This document shows positions 1-9,162 of a DNA stretch of 64,000 nucleotides, piece after piece. Position numbers and translations under genes: made by a program. The notes beneath the pieces are model-generated. The model ran no database searches, had not been told where the DNA came from, and saw nothing but the letters and a program-made list of their open reading frames with translations. Numbering within the stretch: the first letter of the stretch is position 1; each line of letters begins with the position of its first letter. The stretch is from Pseudomonas fluorescens. Lineage in GTDB: Bacteria > Pseudomonadota > Gammaproteobacteria > Pseudomonadales > Pseudomonadaceae. Where the stretch lies: assembly GCF_000802965.1 (NCBI RefSeq), contig NZ_JSAK01000018.1, positions 62,001 to 126,000 on the forward strand, given 5' to 3'.

Positions 1-1306
1 ACCAGGCCGGAATCCGGTGGCCCCACCACAGCTGACGGCTGATGCACCAATCCTGGATGTCGCGCATCCACGAGAAGTACATGTTTTCGTACTGTTTCGG
101 CACGAACTGGATGCGTCCGTCTTCAACGGCAGCAATCGCAGGCTCGGCCAATGGCTTGGTGGACACGTACCACTGGTCAGTCAGCCACGGCTCGATGATG
201 GTGCCGGAGCGATCGCCTTTCGGTACTTTCAGGGCGTGATCGTCGACGCTGACCAGCAGGCCGGCAGCGTCGAACGCAGCGACGATCTGCTTGCGCGCTT
301 CGAAGCGGTCGAGGCCGGCGTATTCGGCCGGGATCTTGCCGTCGATCGTTTCGTTCAGGCTGCCATCGAGGTTGAACGCCTGCACGGCCGGCAGGACATT
401 AGCGTTCTTGTCGAAAATGTTCAGCAGCGGCAGGTTATGACGCTTGCCGACTTCGTAGTCGTTGAAATCGTGGGCCGGGGTGATTTTCACGCAGCCGGTG
501 CCGAATTCTGGATCGCAGTAATCGTCGGCGATAATCGGGATGCGGCGGCCGACCAGCGGCAGCTCGACAAATTTGCCGATCAGGGCTTTGTAGCGTTCAT
601 CGTTCGGGTTAACCGCCACGGCGGAGTCGCCGAGCATGGTTTCCGGACGAGTCGTCGCGACGATCAGGAAACCGTTGCCTTCAGCGGTCTTGGCGCCGTC
701 AGCCAGTGGGTACTTGAGGTTCCACAGGAAACCTTTCTCGTCGTGGTTTTCCACTTCAAGGTCGGAAATCGCCGTGTGCAACTTGGTGTCCCAGTTAACC
801 AGGCGCTTGCCGCGGTAGATCAGTCCGTCTTCGTGCAAGCGAACGAATGCTTCTTTCACGGCTTCCGAGAGGCCGTCGTCCATGGTGAAGCGCTCGCGGC
901 TCCAGTCCACGGACGAACCGAGGCGACGGATCTGACGGCTGATGTTGCCGCCGGACTGATCCTTCCACTCCCAGACTTTCTCGAGGAATTTGTCGCGGCC
1001 CAGGTCGTGGCGGTTCTGGCCTTGGGCCTCGAGTTGACGCTCCACCAGCATTTGCGTGGCGATACCCGCGTGGTCGGTGCCCGGCTGCCACAGGGTGTTG
1101 CGGCCCTGCATGCGACGGAAACGGATCAGGGCGTCCATGATCGCGTTGTTGAAGCCATGACCCATGTGCAAGCTGCCGGTGACGTTCGGCGGCGGGATCA
1201 TGATGGTGTAGGACTCGCCCGCGCCTTGCGGGGCGAAGTAATTCTCTGACTCCCAGGTGTTGTACCAGGAAGTTTCAATGGCGTGCGGCTGGTAGGTCTT
1301 ATCCAT
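1..1306 (-). CDS. valS: Valyl-tRNA synthetase, N-terminal part (runs off the window edge)
   Basis: Class I aminoacyl-tRNA synthetase that charges tRNA-Val in the cytoplasm. The reverse strand reads in one open frame from the ATG at 1306 to the window edge, about 435 codons; the rest of the gene lies outside. The HIGH-type ATP-binding signature [13 protein letters not shown] is at residues 38-50, and near the edge is [15 protein letters not shown], typical of ValRS after the editing domain. The large insert between them is the CP1 editing domain that hydrolyses Thr-tRNA-Val. The KMSKS loop and anticodon domain are not in view. Family assignment is secure. Confidence 0.96.
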   Translation of the reverse strand, partial: MDKTYQPHAIETSWYNTWESENYFAPQGAGESYTIMIPPPNVTGSLHMGHGFNNAIMDALIRFRRMQGRNTLWQPGTDHAGIATQMLVERQLEAQGQNRHDLGRDKFLEKVWEWKDQSGGNISRQIRRLGSSVDWSRERFTMDDGLSEAVKEAFVRLHEDGLIYRGKRLVNWDTKLHTAISDLEVENHDEKGFLWNLKYPLADGAKTAEGNGFLIVATTRPETMLGDSAVAVNPNDERYKALIGKFVELPLVGRRIPIIADDYCDPEFGTGCVKITPAHDFNDYEVGKRHNLPLLNIFDKNANVLPAVQAFNLDGSLNETIDGKIPAEYAGLDRFEARKQIVAAFDAAGLLVSVDDHALKVPKGDRSGTIIEPWLTDQWYVSTKPLAEPAIAAVEDGRIQFVPKQYENMYFSWMRDIQDWCISRQLWWGHRIPAW

Positions 1307-1446
1307 GCGCGGCGGGACCCTATTGGCATTTATTCAGGAAAAGCCGGGAAGTATAGCGGGGATGAGCCGATGCGCGTAGAGCGAGGTGACAATGGGCGGG
1401 GGAAAATTGTGGTTTTCCGGGGAGAGTCTTTGTCAGTGAAGACGCC

Positions 1447-1535
1447 ATCGCGGGCAAGCCCGCTCCCACAGGTTATGTGTCGTACAGCTATTTTGTGATC
1501 GACACTAACTCTGTGGGAGCGGGCTCGCCCGCGAT
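1447..1535. repeat. REP-type inverted pair downstream of the MHS transporter gene
   Basis: Two arms of about 25 bp (1447-1471 and 1511-1535), reading ATCGCGGGCAAGCCCGCTC... and its near-complement, face each other around a 39-bp spacer. This is the usual layout of a Pseudomonas REP doublet. It lies between valS (starting at 1306) and the stop of the MHS gene (1545). The arm differs from the three other repeat families in this window. Confidence 0.85.
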
Positions 1536-1544
1536 AGCGATCTA

Positions 1545-2861
1545 TCAGGCGATGCGATTCAAATCGTTATGCCGCGTTTCCTTCAGGCACAGCACCGCAA
1601 TCAAACTCAGCACCGCCGCCCCGGACACATACCCGCCGACATAACTCAGTCCGCCCATGGCCACCAGTTTCTGTGCGAAGAACGGCGCCGCCGAAGCCCC
1701 TACAATCCCGCCCAGGTTGTAGGCAGCCGAGGCGCCGGTATAACGCACGTGGGTTGGAAACAACTCCGGTAGCAACGCGCCCATCGGCGCAAAGGTCACG
1801 CCCATCAGGAACAGTTCAATGCACAGGAACAACGCCACGCCCCAGGTCGAACCCTGGGTCAGCAGCGGTTCCATCAGGAAGCCGGACAGAATCGCCAGCA
1901 CGCCACCGATGATCAGCACCGGTTTGCGCCCGTAACGGTCGCTGGCCCATGCCGACAGTGGCGTGGCCGCCGCCATGAACAGCACGGCGAAGCACAACAG
2001 GCCGAGGAAGGTTTCGCGGCTGTAGCCGAGCGTCGCGACGCCATAACTCAGCGAGAACACGGTCGAGATGTAGAACAGCGCATAGCACACCACCATGGAG
2101 CCTGCCCCCAACAGCACCGGCATCCAGTATTGGCTGAATAGCTCGACCAGCGGGATTTTCACCCGTTCCTGGCGAGCGACGGCATTCGCGAAGACCGGTG
2201 TTTCATGAAGCTTGAGTCGAACGTACAAACCAACCATCACCAGCGCAGCGCTGAGCAGGAACGGGATGCGCCAGCCCCAGGAACGGAACTGTTCGTCGTC
2301 CAGGGTCATGGCCAAGGTCAGGAACAGTCCGTTCGCCGCCAGAAAACCGATGGATGGGCCGAGCTGCGGGAACATGCCGAACCACGCGCGTTTACCCTTT
2401 GGCGCATTTTCGGTGGCAAGCAAGGCTGCGCCGCCCCATTCACCGCCCAGCCCCAGGCCCTGGCCGAAGCGCAAGACGCAAAGCAGGATCGGCGCCCAGG
2501 CCCCGATGCTGTCATAACCCGGCAGTACGCCGATCAGCGTGGTGCACACACCCATCAACAGCAGGGAGGCTACCAAGGTGGATTTTCGGCCGATGCGGTC
2601 GCCGAAGTGGCCGAACAGCGCCGAGCCCAGCGGTCGGGCAAGGAAGGCGATGCCGAACGTGAGGAAGGCCGACAGCATCTGCGCCGTGCCGGAGGTTTGC
2701 GGAAAGAATACCGGCCCGATCACCAGCGCGGCAGCAGTGGCATAGACGTAAAAGTCGTAGAACTCGATGGCGGTACCGATGAAGCTCGCGGTGGCCACGC
2801 GGGTGGCGGAGTTCGTCGGTTGCGCGGGTGTGGAATCGCTGTAAGTCGTGCTGGTCGTCAT
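1545..2861 (-). CDS. MHS-family MFS transporter (metabolite:H+ symporter)
   Basis: A 438-residue inner-membrane transporter of the metabolite:H+ symport (ShiA/ProP/KgtP-like) branch of the major facilitator superfamily. About 12 hydrophobic helices are visible. The MFS motif GDRIGRKS sits in the loop after helix 2, and RFGQGLGLGGEWGGAALL is the MHS hallmark in helix 4. The ATG at 2861 is chosen because AGGGA lies seven bases upstream; an in-frame ATG seven codons earlier lacks a good site. It has no operon partner, so the substrate (dicarboxylate, osmolyte or aromatic acid) cannot be inferred. Confidence 0.9.
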   Translation of the reverse strand: MTTSTTYSDSTPAQPTNSATRVATASFIGTAIEFYDFYVYATAAALVIGPVFFPQTSGTAQMLSAFLTFGIAFLARPLGSALFGHFGDRIGRKSTLVASLLLMGVCTTLIGVLPGYDSIGAWAPILLCVLRFGQGLGLGGEWGGAALLATENAPKGKRAWFGMFPQLGPSIGFLAANGLFLTLAMTLDDEQFRSWGWRIPFLLSAALVMVGLYVRLKLHETPVFANAVARQERVKIPLVELFSQYWMPVLLGAGSMVVCYALFYISTVFSLSYGVATLGYSRETFLGLLCFAVLFMAAATPLSAWASDRYGRKPVLIIGGVLAILSGFLMEPLLTQGSTWGVALFLCIELFLMGVTFAPMGALLPELFPTHVRYTGASAAYNLGGIVGASAAPFFAQKLVAMGGLSYVGGYVSGAAVLSLIAVLCLKETRHNDLNRIA

Positions 2862-3223
2862 GCGGTTATCCCTGACAGTCATGTGCCCCAGTGGAGCGAA
2901 TTATTATGGTCGAATACCCAGGGATGTGGGTGGAGGCGCGGTCGCTGTTCCAGGTAGGAACAGTCGTCGGTTTGATGCGGACGTATCTAATGGTCTGGCC
3001 GGAACCTGCGGAGTGCGGGGTAAGCACGGGGGCGGCGAGGCTTGGGTAAGCCGCTCGATTATAGGAAGGTGGCTAATGATTCAACAAGAGGCGGATGAAT
3101 GAGGTTTCCTGTGGCGAGGGAGCTTGCTCCCGCTCGGGCGCGCAGCGGCCGCAAAAAGCCAGGGACTGCTTCGCAGTCCAGCGGGAGCAAGCTCCCTCGC
3201 CACAGTTGATAGTGTCGGCTCTC
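2862..3223. other. Non-coding gap between corB and the MHS gene
   Basis: I see no supported gene in these 362 bases. The right half holds the REP pair at 3110-3204. The left half should contain the leftward promoter of the MHS gene, but no convincing -35/-10 pair was recognised. Confidence 0.6.
3110..3204. repeat. REP inverted pair, family A
   Basis: Arm TGTGGCGAGGGAGCTTGCTC at 3110 and its reverse complement ending at 3204 flank a roughly 45-base spacer. The same arm pair recurs at 10087-10218, 20747-20870 and 48944-49076. Here it lies just past the stop of corB (3224). Confidence 0.9.
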
Positions 3224-4456
3224 TCAGATAACTACAGGTTTCGAACTGGTCTGCCAGATCAACACCCGTGTCACCCGGTTTTCCTCGGTCTCGAGAATTT
3301 CCAGTCGATACCGACCAATCTTCAGACAAACCGCACTCTCGGGGATGGTTTCCAATGCTTCGGTCACCAAGCCGTTCAAGGTTTTCGGGCCGTCGCTCGG
3401 CAGGTGCCAACCGAGGCTTTTATTCAGTTCGCGAATTGAGGCCGCGCCATCGATCACCAAACGGCCATCGGCCTGCGGATGGATGTGCGGGTTGTTCAGA
3501 CTCTGCTGGCTTTCGAATTCGCCGACGATTTCTTCGAGAATGTCTTCCAGGGTGACGATGCCGAGCACTTCACCATACTCGTCGACCACCATGCCCAGGC
3601 GCCGCTGCTGTTTATGGAAGTTCAGCAGTTGCAGTTGTAGCGGGGTGCTTTCCGGCACGAAGTACGGTTCGCGGCTGGCCTCCAGCAGTGCTTCCAGCGT
3701 CAGGCTGCCATCAGCTAGCAAATGGCCTATTTGTCGAGTGTTGAGTACCGCTTCGACCTGGTTGATATCGCTATGGAACACCGGAAGGCGCGTGCGTTTG
3801 TTGTGGCGCAGTTGTTCGATGATTTCCTCGATCGGGTCGTCGAGGTTGATTCCGTCGACTTCACTGCGCGGTACCAGAATGTCGTTGACCGTGATGTTAT
3901 CCAGCGCATGGATGCCCGGTAGCGAATGTGGACGGCAAACGGTTTCGTGATCGTCACGGCGCTCCACTGGTATCTCGTCGTCGCTCTGTTGCACCACCTT
4001 GGCCTTGCGCGCGAGCGGGCGCAGCAGTAACTGGCTGATGGCATTCAGAAGCCAGGCAGCCGGGTAAAGGATCTTCAGGGGAATGCGCAGCAGGTTGTTA
4101 CCCAGCGCCAGGATTGCGTCCGGATGGCGCACGGCGAGGGCGCGCGGCAGGTAGTCGGCAAATACCAGTACCGCGGCGCCGGCACCCATGCACGCCAGCC
4201 ACGGACCGTTTTCGGCCCAGGTGAAAATCGCCAGCAAGGTGCAGATGACCACCAGCAGTGTGCGGCACAGGGTATTGCAGAAGATCAGGCTATTGAGCGG
4301 GAAGCCAAGTCTGGCCAGCGGCTGGTCGCTTGAGCGTGAGGCGTTGCGCTGGGCCAGCACATGCTGGTGAGCGGCTTCAATGGCGGTGAACAGCCCCGAC
4401 CAGAGAAGCAACACGATTACTACTGCAAGCATCGGCCCTAAGGGCAAGTCGTCCAT
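3224..4456 (-). CDS. corB: CorB/HlyC-CorC family membrane protein (DUF21-CBS-CorC_HlyC)
   Basis: A 410-residue inner-membrane protein of the CNNM/CorB type, associated with Mg2+ (Co2+) efflux or homeostasis. The N-terminal third (about 1-150) is hydrophobic and matches the DUF21 membrane domain. Two CBS domains follow at about 185-305; the second ends in MVVDEYGEVLGIVTLEDILEE, typical of the family. The C-terminal CorC_HlyC domain occupies the last 85 residues. The gene starts 12 bases after the ypjD stop, so the two are probably co-transcribed; E. coli ypjD and yfjD sit next to ffh in the same way. Direct transport by this subfamily is inferred from homologues. Confidence 0.92.
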   Translation of the reverse strand: MDDLPLGPMLAVVIVLLLWSGLFTAIEAAHQHVLAQRNASRSSDQPLARLGFPLNSLIFCNTLCRTLLVVICTLLAIFTWAENGPWLACMGAGAAVLVFADYLPRALAVRHPDAILALGNNLLRIPLKILYPAAWLLNAISQLLLRPLARKAKVVQQSDDEIPVERRDDHETVCRPHSLPGIHALDNITVNDILVPRSEVDGINLDDPIEEIIEQLRHNKRTRLPVFHSDINQVEAVLNTRQIGHLLADGSLTLEALLEASREPYFVPESTPLQLQLLNFHKQQRRLGMVVDEYGEVLGIVTLEDILEEIVGEFESQQSLNNPHIHPQADGRLVIDGAASIRELNKSLGWHLPSDGPKTLNGLVTEALETIPESAVCLKIGRYRLEILETEENRVTRVLIWQTSSKPVVI

Positions 4457-4468
4457 TAATGCCGCCCG

Positions 4469-5281
4469 TCAGATGTGCAGGATGTATTCACGAACCAGCT
4501 TGCTGCCGAAATACGCCAGCATCAACAGGCAAAAACCGGCAAGGGTCCAGCGAATGGCCTTGTGTCCGCGCCAGCCGAGGCGGTTACGGCCCCAGAGCAG
4601 CACGCTGAAGACAATCCAGGCCAGGCAGGCCAGCAAGGTTTTGTGCACCAGATGTTGCGCGAACAGGTTTTCGACGAACAGCCAGCCCGAGATCAACGAC
4701 AGCGACAACAGCGTCCAGCCGGCCCAGAGGAAGCCAAACAACAGGCTTTCCATGGTTTGCAGCGGCGGGAAGTTCTTGATCAGTCCGGACGGGTGCTTGT
4801 GCTTGAGCTGATGGTCCTGAACCAGCAGCAACAGCGACTGGAACACCGCGATGGTAAACATGCCATAGGCGAGGATCGACAGGAGGATGTGGGCAAGGAT
4901 GCCCGGCGCCTCGTCGATGATCTGCACGGTGCCGGCGGGGGCGAACTGCGCGAGAAGGGCGGTCAGCGCTCCGAGGGGAAACAGCAATACCAGCAGGTTC
5001 TCCACTGGAATGCGCGAACAGGCCAAGAGCGTCAGGGCGATGACCGCAGCGGCAATCAGGCTGGCGGCGCTGAAGAAGTCCAGGCCCAGGCCAATCGGCG
5101 TCAGCAGGTGGGTGAACAGGCTGGCGCTGTGGGCCAGTACCGCAAGCACGCCGAGCGTGACCAGCAGGCGTTTGTTCGCCTTGGCGCCGGTGGCCAGACG
5201 AGTGCCCTGATAGAGAGTCGCAGCGGCATATAAACAGGCGGCGGCGAGAGTAGTAAGCAAACTGGGTGACAAGGGGAGCAT
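4469..5281 (-). CDS. ypjD: YpjD/CcsA-type cytochrome c assembly family membrane protein
   Basis: A 270-residue polytopic inner-membrane protein, close to the size of E. coli YpjD. About eight hydrophobic stretches run from the N-terminus (LSPSLLTTLAAACLYAAAT) to the C-terminus, in the pattern of the CcmF/CcsA cytochrome c assembly family. The open frame extends upstream to 5455, but that extension is Arg/Cys-rich and lies in the ffh promoter region, so I place the start at the ATG at 5281, behind the purine-rich AACAGGACTT stretch. It is divergent from ffh and followed by corB. The actual function of YpjD is not established; a haem-handling role is inference. Confidence 0.85.
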   Translation of the reverse strand: MLPLSPSLLTTLAAACLYAAATLYQGTRLATGAKANKRLLVTLGVLAVLAHSASLFTHLLTPIGLGLDFFSAASLIAAAVIALTLLACSRIPVENLLVLLFPLGALTALLAQFAPAGTVQIIDEAPGILAHILLSILAYGMFTIAVFQSLLLLVQDHQLKHKHPSGLIKNFPPLQTMESLLFGFLWAGWTLLSLSLISGWLFVENLFAQHLVHKTLLACLAWIVFSVLLWGRNRLGWRGHKAIRWTLAGFCLLMLAYFGSKLVREYILHI

Positions 5282-5389
5282 AAGTCCTGTTAGGCAAGCC
5301 CGAAAGGCGCTGAGTTTGGCATAGAACCCACGCCGCACGAAAGACCAGACAAGCTGACGGCGAGGTGTCCGCCGGCCGCACTCTTCGCT

Positions 5390-5395
5390 ATAATC
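5390..5395 (+). promoter_or_regulatory. Possible -10 element (TATAAT) of the ffh promoter
   Basis: A perfect TATAAT lies about 100 bases before the ffh start, in the divergent ypjD-ffh gap. No good -35 hexamer is found at the correct spacing, so this is a suggestion only. Confidence 0.35.
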
Positions 5396-5491
5396 CGCGA
5401 CCTGCCCACGCCGCAGGCTCGCCGAGCACACGTTTAGTCCGGTCCGGGCCGCCATTATCCCGGTCTACACAGGGCCTGAAAGGATCGCGCA

Positions 5492-6868
5492 ATGTTTGAA
5501 AACTTAACCGACCGTCTCTCGCAGACGCTGCGCCATGTCACCGGCAAGGCCAAGCTGACCGAGGACAACATCAAAGACACCCTGCGCGAAGTGCGCATGG
5601 CGTTGCTCGAAGCCGACGTCGCCCTGCCAGTGGTGAAGGACTTCGTCAATTCGGTCAAGGAGCGCGCTGTCGGCACCGAAGTGTCGCGCAGCCTGACGCC
5701 GGGCCAGGCCTTTGTGAAGATCGTTCAGGCCGAACTCGAAAGCCTGATGGGCGCGGCCAACGAAGACCTGAACCTGAGTGCCGTTCCTCCTGCCGTTATC
5801 CTGATGGCCGGTTTGCAGGGCGCTGGTAAAACCACCACCGCCGGCAAGCTCGCGCGCTTCCTTAAAGAGCGCAAGAAGAAGTCGGTCATGGTCGTGTCCG
5901 CGGACGTTTATCGTCCGGCGGCGATCAAGCAGCTGGAAATGCTTGCCGGTGAAGTTGGCGTAACCTTCTTCCCGTCCGACCTGAGCCAAAAACCGGTCGA
6001 TATCGCGCAAGCGGCTATTAAGGAAGCAAAACTCAAATTCATCGACGTGGTCATCGTTGATACCGCCGGTCGCCTGCACATCGATGAAGAGATGATGGGC
6101 GAGATCAAGGCGCTGCATGCCGCGATCAACCCGGTAGAAACCCTGTTCGTGGTTGATGCCATGACCGGCCAGGACGCGGCCAACACGGCCAAGGCTTTCG
6201 GCGATGCACTGCCGCTGACCGGTGTGATCCTGACCAAGGTCGACGGCGACGCCCGTGGCGGTGCCGCGCTGTCGGTGCGTGCCATCACTGGCAAGCCGAT
6301 CAAGTTCATCGGTATGGGCGAAAAGAGCGAAGCGCTCGATCCGTTCCACCCTGAGCGTATTGCTTCGCGCATCCTCGGCATGGGCGACGTGCTCAGCCTG
6401 ATCGAGCAGGCGGAAGCGACGCTCGACAAGGACAAAGCCGACAAACTGGCCAAGAAGCTGAAAAAGGGCAAGGGCTTCGACCTCGAAGACTTCCGTGATC
6501 AGCTGCAACAGATGAAGAACATGGGCGGCCTCGGCGGGCTCATGGACAAGCTGCCGAACATGGGTGGCGTGAACCTGGCGCAAATGGGCAACGCCCAGGG
6601 TGCGGCAGAGAAGCAATTCAAGCAGATGGAAGCCATCATCAACTCCATGACCCCGGCCGAGCGCCGCGACCCTGAGATGATCAGCGGTTCGCGCAAACGT
6701 CGTATCGCCATGGGCTCCGGCACTCAGGTGCAGGACATCGGCCGCTTGATCAAGCAGCACAAGCAGATGCAGAAGATGATGAAGAAATTCTCCGCGAAAG
6801 GCGGAATGGCCAAAATGATGCGCGGCATGGGCGGTATGTTGCCCGGCGGCGGCATGCCGAAAATGTAA
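5492..6868 (+). CDS. ffh: Signal recognition particle protein Ffh (SRP54 GTPase)
   Basis: The 458-residue protein subunit of the SRP. It binds signal sequences and 4.5S RNA and, with FtsY, directs membrane proteins to the translocon. The N domain covers about 1-90. The GTPase G domain has its P-loop GLQGAGKTTTAGKL near 105-118, DTAGR and TKVDGDARGG. The C-terminal M domain (about 300-458) is methionine- and glycine-rich and carries SGSRKRRIAMGSGTQVQDI, the RNA-binding helix. Length is typical. A separate promoter is expected, since the upstream gene diverges and the rpsP operon has its own promoter 150 bases downstream. Confidence 0.98.
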   Translation: MFENLTDRLSQTLRHVTGKAKLTEDNIKDTLREVRMALLEADVALPVVKDFVNSVKERAVGTEVSRSLTPGQAFVKIVQAELESLMGAANEDLNLSAVPPAVILMAGLQGAGKTTTAGKLARFLKERKKKSVMVVSADVYRPAAIKQLEMLAGEVGVTFFPSDLSQKPVDIAQAAIKEAKLKFIDVVIVDTAGRLHIDEEMMGEIKALHAAINPVETLFVVDAMTGQDAANTAKAFGDALPLTGVILTKVDGDARGGAALSVRAITGKPIKFIGMGEKSEALDPFHPERIASRILGMGDVLSLIEQAEATLDKDKADKLAKKLKKGKGFDLEDFRDQLQQMKNMGGLGGLMDKLPNMGGVNLAQMGNAQGAAEKQFKQMEAIINSMTPAERRDPEMISGSRKRRIAMGSGTQVQDIGRLIKQHKQMQKMMKKFSAKGGMAKMMRGMGGMLPGGGMPKM

Positions 6869-7018
6869 AGAATCCGCGCCGGTCATCGCACCGGCGCAGA
6901 CCCGCAAGGAAGCGGGATCTACAGCAAACCCGCACTTGGCGGGAGCTGACCGGCCGTTTTCAACGACGGCTCTATAGCAAATCTGCATGGCGTCCGATAG
7001 GCCGCCGGAAAAAGTCAT

Positions 7019-7046
7019 TTGCAAAAGTCCGGATATTCCTTAGAAT
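7019..7046 (+). promoter_or_regulatory. Sigma-70-type promoter for rpsP-rimM-trmD-rplS
   Basis: TTGCAA at 7019-7024 and TAGAAT at 7041-7046 are separated by 16 bases, close to the consensus. They lie 70-100 bases before the rpsP start with no competing gene, so they probably drive the ribosomal operon. Confidence 0.6.
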
Positions 7047-7118
7047 ATGCGGCCTTTCGGGCACCTATGCCCGCTGTGCCTTTAGATTTGCAGCACCGAC
7101 TACAGGAACGATGTTCAC

Positions 7119-7370
7119 ATGCTAACAATCCGTCTTGCCCTTGGCGGCTCCAAAAAGCGCCCGTTTTACCACTTGACCGTAACCGACAGCCGCAACCCGC
7201 GCGACGGTTCGCACAAGGAACAGGTTGGTTTCTTCAACCCTGTTGCTCGTGGTCAAGAAGTTCGTCTGTCCGTGAACCAAGAGCGCGTAGCCTACTGGCT
7301 GAGCGTTGGTGCACAACCTTCTGAGCGCGTTGCTCAGTTGTTGAAGGAATCTGCTAAGGCTGCGGCCTGA
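7119..7370 (+). CDS. rpsP: 30S ribosomal protein S16
   Basis: An 83-residue small-subunit ribosomal protein that binds 16S rRNA early in 30S assembly. The N-terminus [19 protein letters not shown] and the following [10 protein letters not shown] are diagnostic of bS16. It is the first gene of the operon rpsP-rimM-trmD-rplS, with rimM starting five bases after its stop. Confidence 0.98.
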   Translation: MLTIRLALGGSKKRPFYHLTVTDSRNPRDGSHKEQVGFFNPVARGQEVRLSVNQERVAYWLSVGAQPSERVAQLLKESAKAAA

Positions 7371-7375
7371 GCAAT

Positions 7376-7912
7376 ATGAACGCGACGCCAGCTGTTGCTG
7401 ATGATTTGATCGTTATCGGCAAGATTTATTCTGTTCACGGCGTTCGCGGCGAAGTGAAGGTGTACTCCTTTACTGATCCGATTAAAAACCTGCTGGACTA
7501 CAAAACCTGGACGCTCAAGCGTGACGGCAATGTAAAGCAGGTAGAGCTGGTCAGCGGACGCGGGAATGACAAGTTCCTGGTCGCAAAGCTCAAGGGTCTC
7601 GATGATCGTGAAGAAGCTCGTCTTCTGGCCGGTTATGAGATCTGCGTGCCGCGCAACCTGTTCCCTGAACTGACCGACGGCGAGTACTACTGGTACCAGC
7701 TGGAAGGTCTCAAGGTCATCGACACCCTCGGACAACTGTTCGGGAAGATCGATCACCTGCTGGAGACCGGCTCGAATGATGTAATGGTGGTCAAGCCTTG
7801 CGCTGGCAGCCTGGATGATCGCGAACGCCTGTTGCCCTATACCGAGCAATGCGTGTTGGCCATCGACCTGGCAGCAGGCGAGATGAAGGTGGATTGGGAC
7901 GCGGACTTCTAA
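7376..7912 (+). CDS. rimM: 16S rRNA processing / ribosome maturation factor RimM
   Basis: A 178-residue factor that assists late assembly of the 30S head by binding S19. The N-terminal barrel begins with [20 protein letters not shown], the family signature, and the C-terminal PRC-barrel includes the YYWYQLEGL segment. It starts five bases after rpsP and stops two bases before trmD, so translation is probably coupled. Confidence 0.97.
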   Translation: MNATPAVADDLIVIGKIYSVHGVRGEVKVYSFTDPIKNLLDYKTWTLKRDGNVKQVELVSGRGNDKFLVAKLKGLDDREEARLLAGYEICVPRNLFPELTDGEYYWYQLEGLKVIDTLGQLFGKIDHLLETGSNDVMVVKPCAGSLDDRERLLPYTEQCVLAIDLAAGEMKVDWDADF

Positions 7913-7914
7913 GC

Positions 7915-8667
7915 GTGGCTAATTTGCGCGTAGAAGTGATCAGTTTGTTTCCCGAGATGTTCTCCGCCATCAGCGAGTACGGCATCACCAGTCGTGCGGT
8001 GAAACAGGGGCTCTTGCAGCTCACCTGTTGGAATCCGCGAGACTACACGACGGATCGACATCACACTGTGGACGATCGCCCGTTTGGCGGTGGTCCGGGC
8101 ATGGTGATGAAGATCAAGCCCCTGGAAGACGCTCTGGTTCACGCCAAGGCAGCCGCCGGGGAGGGCGCGAAGGTGATTTACCTGTCGCCCCAAGGCCGTC
8201 AACTGACTCAGTCGGCGGTACGCGAGTTGGCGAATCTGGATGCATTGATCCTGATTGCCGGCCGCTATGAAGGCATTGACGAGCGTTTTATTGATGCTCA
8301 TGTCGATGAAGAGTGGTCGATTGGCGACTATGTACTGTCTGGCGGCGAGCTGCCGGCGATGGTCCTGATCGATGCGGTTACACGACTGCTGCCTGGAGCT
8401 TTAGGGCATGCGGACTCCGCCGAGGAAGATTCCTTTACGGATGGTTTGCTGGATTGCCCGCACTACACCCGACCGGAGGTGTATGCGGATCAGCGTGTTC
8501 CCGACGTATTGCTAAGTGGCAATCACGCGCACATCCGGCGTTGGCGTTTACAGCAGTCCCTTGGTCGGACCTATGAACGACGCGCCGATCTTCTGGAAAG
8601 CCGCTCGCTTTCTGGAGAAGAGAAGAAGCTGCTCGAGGAATACATCCGCGAGCGGGACGATAGTTAA
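7915..8667 (+). CDS. trmD: tRNA (guanine-N1)-methyltransferase TrmD
   Basis: A 250-residue SPOUT-class methyltransferase that makes m1G37 in tRNAs, preventing +1 frameshifts. The reading starts at GTG 7915 ([16 protein letters not shown]), two bases after the rimM stop; the open frame continues upstream inside rimM, but only this start gives the family N-terminus. The SAM-binding trefoil knot is visible as [13 protein letters not shown] and [14 protein letters not shown]. The C-terminal helical domain includes [13 protein letters not shown]. Third gene of the rpsP operon. Confidence 0.97.
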   Translation: MANLRVEVISLFPEMFSAISEYGITSRAVKQGLLQLTCWNPRDYTTDRHHTVDDRPFGGGPGMVMKIKPLEDALVHAKAAAGEGAKVIYLSPQGRQLTQSAVRELANLDALILIAGRYEGIDERFIDAHVDEEWSIGDYVLSGGELPAMVLIDAVTRLLPGALGHADSAEEDSFTDGLLDCPHYTRPEVYADQRVPDVLLSGNHAHIRRWRLQQSLGRTYERRADLLESRSLSGEEKKLLEEYIRERDDS

Positions 8668-8712
8668 CAACGTATCGATGGTAGATCCGACGATTTACCT
8701 TAGGAGCACAGC

Positions 8713-9063
8713 ATGACTAACAAAATCATCCTTGCACTCGAAGCAGAGCAGATGACCAAAGAGATCCCTACCTTTGCCCCGGGCGACACCATTGTCGTTC
8801 AGGTGAAAGTGAAGGAAGGCGACCGTTCGCGTCTGCAAGCGTTCGAAGGTGTTGTTATCGCCAAGCGTAACCGCGGCGTAAACAGTGCTTTCACCGTTCG
8901 TAAAATCTCCAACGGTGTTGGCGTTGAGCGTACTTTCCAGACCTACAGCCCGCAAATCGACAGCATGGCCGTTAAACGTCGCGGTGACGTACGTAAAGCC
9001 AAGCTGTACTACTTGCGTGACCTGTCCGGTAAAGCAGCTCGCATCAAGGAAAAACTGGCTTAA
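8713..9063 (+). CDS. rplS: 50S ribosomal protein L19
   Basis: A 116-residue large-subunit protein located at the 30S-50S interface. The N-terminus [14 protein letters not shown] and the segment [20 protein letters not shown] are diagnostic. A clear Shine-Dalgarno (TTAGGAGCAC) precedes the ATG. It is the last gene of the operon and is followed by a strong terminator at 9082. Confidence 0.98.
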
Positions 9064-9081
9064 GTCCAGCTTCCGATGCAG

Positions 9082-9109
9082 AAAAAAGCAGCCTACGGGC
9101 TGCTTTTTT
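9082..9109 (+). terminator. Rho-independent terminator of the rpsP-rplS operon
   Basis: AAAAAAGCAGCC, a three-base loop, then GGGCTGCTTTTTT: a long stem ending in a T tract 18 bases after the rplS stop. Confidence 0.92.
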
Positions 9110-9162
9110 GTTGCCTGCGATTTATCTTCGTTGACCGTTTTTCCGGTCTTGCCTGAGCCTTT

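Noticed and set aside
17-1249. 410-codon rightward open frame at the left edge
   Set aside because: It is antisense to the valS coding region, which shows clear ValRS motifs.
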